Source of the DNA: Nitrospira sp.
GTDB lineage: Bacteria; Nitrospirota; JACRHL01
Assembly (NCBI GenBank): GCA_026994095.1
Contig: JALWRU010000135.1
Coordinates: 1-7,316, forward strand
DNA: 7,316 nucleotides
Direction of reading: 5' to 3'
The notes below the pieces were generated by a model, which searched no databases, had not been told where the DNA came from, and saw nothing but the letters and a program-made list of their open reading frames with translations. The translations under genes and the position numbers were made by a program. Each line of letters starts with the position of its first letter. Positions within the stretch are counted from its first letter, which is position 1. Below are positions 1 to 4,848 of the stretch, in pieces.

Positions 1-731
1 ACAGTCTCTTCCCAGCGGATCAGTTTTTCAAGATAGCCGTGCTCTTCGGCGGTCAGGTGGAATACCCCCAGCACGTCCGCGCCCAACTCAACTGTCGGGG
101 CGGTGGTGGTTTCGGTATCCAGTTCGACCGCCGCCACCAACTGCTCGGTCGTTACCGGCGGCAGGTCTTCCTGGGTGGGGTTCAGTTCGCCTACCGGCGC
201 GTCGTCTTCGATAACGTCCAGCGTTACATGGGGCAGGTCCGCATTCCAGAACAGGGTCACCATATCGTCATCGGCTGATGACATGGAGGTGCCGGCGGCA
301 AATACGGTTACGGCACGGCGGGCCTCTTCATCTGATAAACCGTCCGCAAACGAGATGGCCCGCACGCCATCGCTGTACAACCGAAAGGCCAGCCCGTCTC
401 TGGGATTGTCATCGGTGTGCACCGGCTGATTTCCCAGACAGATCGAGTCGCCCGCGATGGTCAGGTGCAAGGGGCCATTGTCGACAATATAGGTACGAAA
501 GCGCTCGCCAATATCCTTGAGCGCTTTTTTGTGGACCGGGTTTTTGGCGTTGTACAGATGCAGGGTTTTCATGGTCCGCAACAAAGCGGTGACCAGTCCT
601 CGCGCATCCTGAATCGATTGGTCCCCGACTGTGGGCGCTTCGGTCAGTTCTTTAGCAAACTCGTTCGCCACACCACCAGATGATGATTCGGAGGGGGGAG
701 AAGTGTCAGCGGCTGGAGACATGAAAGACAT
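1..731 (-). CDS. HEAT-repeat-protein-like N-terminal domain protein, partial (C-terminus beyond left edge)
   Basis: The reading frame is open from an ATG at 731 to the window edge, giving 243 complete residues and no stop. Residues 1-40 are low-complexity, rich in Ser, Pro and acidic residues. Residues 41-165 form a compact domain with a helix carrying LRTMKTLHLYNAKNPVHKKA, then a strand-rich part with GLAFRLYSDGVRAISF (113-128) and DDDMVTLFW (154-162). I recognise this pattern from the leader region of large uncharacterised bacterial HEAT-repeat proteins, where an 'AFRLYxDGIR...F' and 'DDDxVTLLW' signature is common. No HEAT repeats are visible yet; they would lie off the edge. Residues 170-220 are an acidic Pro/Thr-rich linker. 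An in-frame TGA lies just upstream, so the start is 731, 722 or a TTG near 758. None has a strong Shine-Dalgarno. I see no signal peptide, so it is probably cytoplasmic. Function is unknown. It is transcribed divergently from the desulfurase-like gene. Confidence 0.8.
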   Translation of the reverse strand, partial: MSFMSPAADTSPPSESSSGGVANEFAKELTEAPTVGDQSIQDARGLVTALLRTMKTLHLYNAKNPVHKKALKDIGERFRTYIVDNGPLHLTIAGDSICLGNQPVHTDDNPRDGLAFRLYSDGVRAISFADGLSDEEARRAVTVFAAGTSMSSADDDMVTLFWNADLPHVTLDVIEDDAPVGELNPTQEDLPPVTTEQLVAAVELDTETTTAPTVELGADVLGVFHLTAEEHGYLEKLIRWEET

Positions 732-757
732 CTGCTTGGTGAGGGGGGTGCCGTTTA

Positions 758-781
758 CCAATCATTTCAAATTGTGATTGG
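758..781. repeat. inverted repeat CCAATCA...TGATTGG in the leader of the leftward gene
   Basis: CCAATCA (758-764) and TGATTGG (775-781) are perfect 7-base inverted arms around a 10-base A/T-rich centre. The element lies in the predicted untranslated leader of the HEAT-like gene, about 27 bases before its ATG. It could be an operator or an mRNA hairpin. Confidence 0.35.
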
Positions 782-801
782 CCGGGGCACTGAACTGGCG
801 C

Positions 802-830
802 AGTATAGTAATCGTGCGGGGGCGGGTCAA
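802..830 (-). promoter_or_regulatory. sigma70-type promoter for the leftward HEAT-like gene
   Basis: Read on the minus strand there is TTGACC (830-825), a 17-base spacer, and TATACT (807-802). Each hexamer matches the sigma70 consensus at five of six positions and the spacing is ideal. Transcription would begin near 795 and leave a leader of about 60 bases before the ATG at 731. The -35 hexamer overlaps the left arm of the inverted repeat at 821-848. I found no equally good promoter for the rightward gene at 903. Confidence 0.6.
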
Positions 831-848
831 ATGATCGTACCACCCGCC
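821..848. repeat. inverted repeat GGCGGGT...ACCCGCC overlapping a -35 element
   Basis: GGCGGGT (821-827) and ACCCGCC (842-848) are perfect 7-base inverted arms separated by 14 bases. The left arm overlaps the -35 hexamer of the leftward promoter, and the whole element sits between two divergent genes. This is a plausible operator position. No T-tract follows on either strand, so it is not an intrinsic terminator. The regulator is unknown. Confidence 0.4.
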
Positions 849-891
849 GGGACGTGAACGAAAAGCCTGTTTTATTGGCATTTATTGTGAC

Positions 892-897
892 GAGGGG
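892..897 (+). promoter_or_regulatory. ribosome binding site fixing a TTG start
   Basis: GAGGGG ends five bases before the TTG at 903. It supports the rare TTG codon over the in-frame ATG at 927, which has no comparable site. The TTG start also gives the N-terminal length expected for a desulfurase-fold protein. Confidence 0.65.
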
Positions 898-902
898 TCG
901 CA

Positions 903-2069
903 TTGGCACAGTACGCTAACCTATACATGGACCACATCAACGGTGGGGTTCCTCACCGGGAGTCGGTGCTTGCCATGTCTGAATGGATGGGGGTGCCTGC
1001 AAATCCCCAGTTGACACATCTCCCCGGACGCGAGGCCCATGCAGCCCTCTCAGAGGCCCGCACCCGGGTGGCCGGATTGCTTGGCGCAACCCCGGCTGAA
1101 ATTCTTTTCGGAGGGAGTGGCACCGAACTCAACAACCTGGCCACCAAGGGCTACCTCAAGGCCAATTCCCGCCGGGGACGGCGCATTCTGCTGTCGGCGG
1201 TGGAGCATTCCAGCGTCGCACAAAGCTGTCGCCGTATGGCTGAACAGGGGTACGAGGTGGAGGTGCTGCCGGTCGATGGGCAGGGGCGGGTGTCAGCGGA
1301 GCGGGTCGCCGACGCCCTATCGGTGGATACGGTGCTGGTCTGTGTGCAGTTGGCCAACCCGGAGGTGGGCGCACTTCAGCCCATTGCTGAAATTGGTCAG
1401 ACGTTGACAGAGCATCGCGCTGCACTGATGGTCGATGCAGTTGCTGCGGCCGGGCGGATCGATATCTCGGTGACCGGATTAAAAGCCGACCTGCTGACCA
1501 TTGCTTCATCCACCCTGTGGGGTCCCGTCGGCGCGGCCGCGCTATATGTGCGCCGAGGGGTGCGGGTGCAGCCGGAACTGGACGGTGGCGTGCAGGAAGA
1601 TGGGCGTCGTGGCGGGGCGGAGAATCTGCCCGCGCTAGTGGGCTTCGGTCGGGCGGCAGCGTTGACCCGACAGCGGCTGTCAGGAGACAACACCCTGTTG
1701 TCTGAGCTATCTGCCCGCTTTGCCGAACAGATTTCCCGGATCCCTGGCGTCATCCTCACCGGACCGCCGCTGGCTGAGCGCCTGCCCGGTCATGTGAGCC
1801 TGCTGGTCGATGGCGTAGAGGGGGAGTCGCTGCTAAACCTGCTGGATCAGGCCGGGGTATCGGCCTCTTCTGGCTCATACTGCGGCGCCAAGGCCATGAA
1901 GGCATCGCCCATTCTCACTGCCATGGGGGTCCCGCCAGAGCAGGCGGTTTCAGGGATTGTGTTCTCCTTTGGGCCGGAAAATTCCTTCGCAGAGGTGGAC
2001 CAGGCAGCAGAACGCCTGCAAGAATGTACCGATCAAGCTCGCAGTGCGTTGTCTCAGGTGTTTTCCTGA
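903..2069 (+). CDS. cysteine desulfurase-fold protein lacking the PLP lysine (IscS/NifS-like, class V aminotransferase fold)
   Basis: The protein has 388 residues and is collinear with IscS/NifS. Visible landmarks are GSGTELNN (72-79), the EH pair (101-102), ANPEVG (151-156), VDAV (177-180), GRRGGAEN (234-241) and SSGSYC (322-327). Family enzymes use PLP, bound to a lysine in an 'SxHK' motif, to move sulfur from cysteine to a mobile-loop cysteine. Here that motif reads ASSTLWGP, with Thr204 (codon 1512-1514) at the lysine position and Ser203 at the histidine. By alignment to E. coli IscS from memory, other changes are Gln183 to Ala181, Asn155 to Pro153, Thr243 to Ala239 and Arg354 to Val353. 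His102, Asp178, Thr74 and the persulfide-carrying Cys327 are kept. The frame is intact, so this is not a decayed gene. PLP-dependent desulfuration looks impossible. A role as persulfide acceptor, scaffold or partner subunit for the downstream TusA is inference. The TTG start is preceded by GAGGGG. Confidence 0.9.
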   Translation: MAQYANLYMDHINGGVPHRESVLAMSEWMGVPANPQLTHLPGREAHAALSEARTRVAGLLGATPAEILFGGSGTELNNLATKGYLKANSRRGRRILLSAVEHSSVAQSCRRMAEQGYEVEVLPVDGQGRVSAERVADALSVDTVLVCVQLANPEVGALQPIAEIGQTLTEHRAALMVDAVAAAGRIDISVTGLKADLLTIASSTLWGPVGAAALYVRRGVRVQPELDGGVQEDGRRGGAENLPALVGFGRAAALTRQRLSGDNTLLSELSARFAEQISRIPGVILTGPPLAERLPGHVSLLVDGVEGESLLNLLDQAGVSASSGSYCGAKAMKASPILTAMGVPPEQAVSGIVFSFGPENSFAEVDQAAERLQECTDQARSALSQVFS

Positions 2070-2143
2070 CCCGGTTGGTCGATTCTGCCGGATCGTAGAT
2101 GACGTGGTGTTAGCGTCCCGTCGTCTGTACTTAAGGATATGCC

Positions 2144-2395
2144 ATGAATACGCCTGCCGTTGATGTCACCCCGGATAGCCAGTTGGATGCCACTGGACTA
2201 TACTGCCCCATGCCGATCATCATGCTCTCCAAAGAGATGAAAAAGATGGAAGCGGGCCAGGTGCTGGCGATCAAGGCCGACGATGAGGGCATTCAGGCTG
2301 ATCTGCCTGCCTGGTGCAAAACCACCGGCAACGAGTTGCTGGGGCTGACCCAGTCCGGGTCGGTATTCACCGGGCTGGTGCGTAAAACCGCCTAG
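2144..2395 (+). CDS. tusA: TusA-family sulfurtransferase (sulfur carrier protein)
   Basis: This 83-residue protein has the usual TusA size and the hallmark LDATGLYCPMP near its N-terminus. The Cys-Pro-x-Pro motif places the sulfur-carrying cysteine at residue 21, on the first helix. It continues with ADDEGIQADLPAWC (45-58), the standard TusA second half. TusA proteins accept persulfide sulfur from a cysteine desulfurase or rhodanese and pass it to tRNA thiolation, cofactor synthesis or sulfur-oxidation enzymes. AAGGA at 2133-2137 sits six bases before the ATG. The gene follows the desulfurase-like gene by 74 bases with no terminator between, so the two are probably one transcript, ended by the hairpin at 2400-2442. 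The target of its sulfur cannot be told from this window. YedF-like or other TusA subfamily membership is possible; family assignment is firm. Confidence 0.9.
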   Translation: MNTPAVDVTPDSQLDATGLYCPMPIIMLSKEMKKMEAGQVLAIKADDEGIQADLPAWCKTTGNELLGLTQSGSVFTGLVRKTA

Positions 2396-2399
2396 GCTG

Positions 2400-2442
2400 A
2401 TGGCCTGCGTGGTTGCCCGTAACCACCGGCCATAAATTTTTT
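2400..2442 (+). terminator. intrinsic terminator after tusA
   Basis: The stem is ATGGCC plus GTGGTT (2400-2405, 2409-2414) pairing with AACCAC plus GGCCAT (2421-2426, 2428-2433), with a small asymmetric bulge and a 6-base loop. A run of six T follows at 2437-2442. It begins five bases after the tusA stop, and it separates tusA from the peroxiredoxin transcript. Confidence 0.8.
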
Positions 2443-2488
2443 GTTAATGCGGGGCTGTCCCGCGTGTTTGTTCACCCCATGACGATTT

Positions 2489-2493
2489 AGGAG
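2489..2493 (+). promoter_or_regulatory. ribosome binding site choosing the peroxiredoxin ATG
   Basis: AGGAG ends nine bases before the ATG at 2503 but only three before the in-frame GTG at 2497. The spacing favours ATG and a protein beginning MPQVTSPAPDF. Confidence 0.6.
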
Positions 2494-2502
2494 CATGTGA
2501 TT

Positions 2503-3087
2503 ATGCCGCAAGTTACCTCTCCGGCACCGGACTTCAAAGCCACCGCCGTAATGCCCGACAAAACGATGCAGGAAATCTCCCTGGCCGACTACCGGGGAAA
2601 ATGGGTGGTGCTGTTCTTCTACCCGCTGGACTTTACCTTTGTCTGCCCCACCGAGATCATCGCGTACTCCGACAAGCAGGTGGAGTTTGAGAAGATCGGT
2701 GCCCAGGCCATCGCCTGCTCCGTTGACAGCCAGTACACCCATCTGGCCTGGATCAACACCCCCCGCGCCGACGGCGGCTTAGGCGAGATGAAGATCCCCC
2801 TGCTGGCCGACCTGAACAAAGACATTGCCCGTGACTACGGCGTGTTGTTGGGTGGTGGTGTGGCCCTGCGTGGCACCTTTATCATCGATCCGGAGGGCAA
2901 CATCCGCCACTCCACTATCAACGATCTGCCGGTGGGCCGCAACGTGGATGAGGCGGTGCGTATCATTCAGGCCTTCCAGTTTGTGGCGGAGCACGGCGAA
3001 GTCTGCCCGGCGGACTGGAACCCGGGCGACGACACCATGGTGCCGGACCCGGAGAAGTCGAAAGCCTACTTCTCGTCCCACGGCTAA
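2503..3087 (+). CDS. typical 2-Cys peroxiredoxin (Prx1/AhpC class)
   Basis: The protein has 194 residues from the ATG at 2503; an in-frame GTG at 2497 would add two. It reduces hydrogen peroxide and organic peroxides with two cysteines and is recycled by thioredoxin or an AhpF-type reductase. The peroxidatic site is FTFVCPTE with Cys48. The resolving site is GEVCPADW with Cys168. Arg123 matches the conserved active-site arginine. It carries both GGLG (91-94) and a C-terminal Tyr-Phe (189-190). These two motifs together mark peroxiredoxins that are prone to hyperoxidation, best known from eukaryotic Prx1. There is no signal peptide, so it should be cytoplasmic. It lies between two intrinsic terminators, which suggests a single-gene transcript, though I could not pick out a convincing promoter in 2443-2488. 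Reductase genes are not in the window. Confidence 0.95.
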   Translation: MPQVTSPAPDFKATAVMPDKTMQEISLADYRGKWVVLFFYPLDFTFVCPTEIIAYSDKQVEFEKIGAQAIACSVDSQYTHLAWINTPRADGGLGEMKIPLLADLNKDIARDYGVLLGGGVALRGTFIIDPEGNIRHSTINDLPVGRNVDEAVRIIQAFQFVAEHGEVCPADWNPGDDTMVPDPEKSKAYFSSHG

Positions 3088-3164
3088 ATGGTTTGAGTGT
3101 GGGGGGCGGCTGTCGTAAGGCAGCGTAAATGCTTCTCGCATCAGGCCGTGTCTGAAATCCTGAA

Positions 3165-3198
3165 CCCCGTCTGCCCATTCGCGGCAGGCGGGGTTTTT
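3165..3198 (+). terminator. intrinsic terminator after the peroxiredoxin gene
   Basis: CCCCGTCTGCC (3165-3175) pairs with GGCAGGCGGGG (3183-3193) in an 11-base-pair stem with one G-T pair and a 7-base loop, followed by TTTTT (3194-3198). It is the strongest terminator in the window. Confidence 0.9.
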
Positions 3199-3217
3199 GG
3201 TTACGGCGGGTTTCGAC

Positions 3218-3245
3218 TTGCGAGGGCGACAAAATCTCCTACAAT
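3218..3245 (+). promoter_or_regulatory. predicted sigma70-type promoter of the mlaE-mlaF-mlaD operon
   Basis: TTGCGA (3218-3223) and TACAAT (3240-3245) are separated by 16 bases. The -10 matches consensus at five of six positions and the -35 at four. The element lies just after the peroxiredoxin terminator and about 60 bases before the mlaE start, where an operon promoter would be expected. Confidence 0.6.
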
Positions 3246-3307
3246 AGCCGCATGGACCGGCCCCCCTCGCAGCGCCTTTGCAGATTCCCTGACCCACCGC
3301 GCTGGCG

Positions 3308-4090
3308 GTGCCCGTGTTAGCAGCCATCAGCCATCAGGCGCGCCACACCCTGTTTGAGATTCAGTACGGCGTCCACCTGACGCTGGGTTCCGTGTGGGCC
3401 GTCTTTACCGACTTCCGCCGCCGGGATGTGGTGGAGCAGATGGATATTTTAGGGGCCGGCTCCTTTGGTATCGTCGCCCTCACCGGTCTGTTTGCCGGCA
3501 TGGCCATGGGGTTGCAATTCACGGTAGAACTGTCGGTCTACGGCGCCAAGGACTATCTGGGCAAGATGGTCACTGTCTCCATCATTCGTGAATTGGGGCC
3601 GGTGCTGACTGCGCTGATGGTAGCTGGGCGGGTCTGCTCCGGCATGGCCTCTGAGCTGGGGGTGATGAAGGTCGGGCGGCAGGTGGACGCACTCAAGGTC
3701 ATGGGCATCAATCCGGTCGCCAAGCTGGTCATGCCGCGTATGCTGGCGGTGCTGATTATGCTACCGGTACTGACCGTGCTGGCCGATGCGGTGGCGGTGG
3801 TGGGGGGCTACTTTGCCGGTGCGGTGGTGGGCAAGCTAAGCTGGTCGACCTATTGGGCAGCGGTGGATCAGGGCCTGACCGTGCAAAACCTGGTGGGCGG
3901 GGTGGTCAAACCGGTGGTGTTTGCCTGGATTATCGGCGCGGTGGGTTGCACCTCCGGGCTGCTGTCCGAGGGCGGTACCCGAGGGGTGGGGCGGGCTACT
4001 ACCCAAGCGGTGGTCAAGGCCAGTATCCTGATCCTGATCTCCAATTTCATTGTCGGTTTTGTGGTGCTTAAAATGCTGGGGTGGGCATGA
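3308..4090 (+). CDS. mlaE: MlaE-family lipid ABC transporter permease
   Basis: The 260-residue length is that expected of MlaE/YrbE permeases, the inner-membrane subunit of an MCE-type transporter that moves phospholipid between the inner membrane and a periplasmic carrier. The core signature is clear: LRELGPV-type RELGPVLTALMVAGR (94-108), followed by ELGVMKVGRQVDALKVMGIN (116-135) and MPRMLAVL (142-149). Several hydrophobic membrane segments follow, at about 50-70, 144-173 and 200-225, with a last one at about 237-258. The late GVGRATTQAVV (226-236) is also typical. An in-frame TGA at 3290 limits the start to GTG 3308, GTG 3314 or CTG 3302; none has a good ribosome site, so translation may be modest. 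Its stop overlaps the mlaF start by four bases (ATGA, 4087-4090), which suggests translational coupling. Confidence 0.93.
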   Translation: MPVLAAISHQARHTLFEIQYGVHLTLGSVWAVFTDFRRRDVVEQMDILGAGSFGIVALTGLFAGMAMGLQFTVELSVYGAKDYLGKMVTVSIIRELGPVLTALMVAGRVCSGMASELGVMKVGRQVDALKVMGINPVAKLVMPRMLAVLIMLPVLTVLADAVAVVGGYFAGAVVGKLSWSTYWAAVDQGLTVQNLVGGVVKPVVFAWIIGAVGCTSGLLSEGGTRGVGRATTQAVVKASILILISNFIVGFVVLKMLGWA

Positions 4091-4809
4091 TCCGGTTCGA
4101 GCAGGTCAATTTTTCCTACGAAGATGAAACCCAGATTCTGCACGACGTGACCTTACAGATACCCAACTGCTCGACGCTGGCCCTGTTGGGGGCCAGTGGT
4201 TCGGGCAAATCGACCCTCTTTCATGTGTTGCTGGGGCTGCTTAAACCCCAGTCCGGGCGGGTACTGGTGGACGATATGGACATCGTGCCACTCAAGGAGC
4301 GCAAACTGACCGAAGTGCGCCGCCGCATGGGGGTGGTATTTCAGGACGGGGCGCTGTTCGATTCACTTACGGTAGGCGAGAACGTCAGTTTCCATATGCG
4401 CGAGTGTATGGATCTGTCGGAAGAAGAGATGGAGGCGCGGGTGCAGGAGGGGCTCGACTATGTGGGCCTTGGCCATGCCATGGACATGATGCCCGGTGAA
4501 CTGTCTGGCGGCATGCGCAGACGAGTGGCAGTGGCCCGCGCCATGGCAGCCTTTCAACCGGCCATCATGCTGTATGACGAGCCCACCTCCGGGCTGGACC
4601 CGATTACCGCCGATACCATCTGCGACCTGATTCGTAAGGTCTCGACCGAAGAGTGCCTGACCTCGATTATCATTACCCATCGGCTCAAGGACGCCTTCAA
4701 GGTGGCGGACCGGGTGGCCCTGTTCAAGGATGGCCGGGTCTACTACGAAGGCACCCCGGAATCGTTGATGGACTCTGACGATGAATACATTCAACGATTT
4801 GTGGCGTAA
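4087..4809 (+). CDS. mlaF: MlaF-type ABC transporter ATP-binding protein
   Basis: This 240-residue cytoplasmic ATPase powers the MlaE permease. All ABC motifs are present: Walker A GASGSGKS (35-42), Q-loop Gln86 in VVFQDGALFDSLTV, signature LSGGM (139-143), Walker B IMLYDE (160-165) and H-loop His198. FQDGALFDSLTV and SGGMRRRVAVARA are characteristic of the MlaF subfamily. I chose ATG 4087 because it overlaps the mlaE stop (ATGA) and follows a GGGGTGG purine stretch; a GTG at 4081 would add two residues. The protein ends at about the point where E. coli MlaF starts its C-terminal extension of roughly 25 residues. That extension contributes to the MlaF dimer and MlaB contact, and no mlaB is present here. 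The gene is followed by mlaD after 39 bases. Confidence 0.94.
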   Translation: MIRFEQVNFSYEDETQILHDVTLQIPNCSTLALLGASGSGKSTLFHVLLGLLKPQSGRVLVDDMDIVPLKERKLTEVRRRMGVVFQDGALFDSLTVGENVSFHMRECMDLSEEEMEARVQEGLDYVGLGHAMDMMPGELSGGMRRRVAVARAMAAFQPAIMLYDEPTSGLDPITADTICDLIRKVSTEECLTSIIITHRLKDAFKVADRVALFKDGRVYYEGTPESLMDSDDEYIQRFVA

Positions 4810-4848
4810 CCTCTTGATATACGGCCCTAACATACAGGATGACACCCG

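Noticed and set aside
39..683. Several overlapping rightward ORFs of 79-108 codons
   Set aside because: They are shadows of the leftward HEAT-like frame, which is open to the edge, has a coherent domain pattern and a good promoter. The rightward products are low-complexity and resemble no family I know.
1039..1759. Alternative-frame ORFs of 117-122 codons inside the desulfurase-like gene
   Set aside because: They are GC-rich shadow frames rich in Arg and Pro. The main frame has full-length family similarity.
903..2069. The desulfurase-like gene as a pseudogene
   Set aside because: The frame is uninterrupted for 388 codons, the length and end match the family, the ribosome site is good, and the persulfide cysteine is retained. 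Substitutions are specific to the cofactor pocket.
2098..2127. Hairpin GATGACG/CGTCGTC between the desulfurase-like gene and tusA as a terminator
   Set aside because: The stem is short with a wobble pair, the loop is 14-16 bases, and no T-tract follows. It would not separate the two genes.
3252..3320. Possible 22-codon leader peptide between the mla promoter and mlaE
   Set aside because: It has no ribosome site, starts almost at the predicted transcription start, overlaps mlaE out of frame, and the peptide shows no attenuation-type codon run.
2779..3327. Leftward 182-codon ORF across the peroxiredoxin end and the intergenic region
   Set aside because: It is antisense to a clear peroxiredoxin and reads through a strong terminator hairpin. 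No domain is recognisable.
4363..4845. Leftward 160-codon ORF
   Set aside because: It lies antisense to mlaF, whose ABC motifs are all intact. The product is His-rich and has no recognisable domain.
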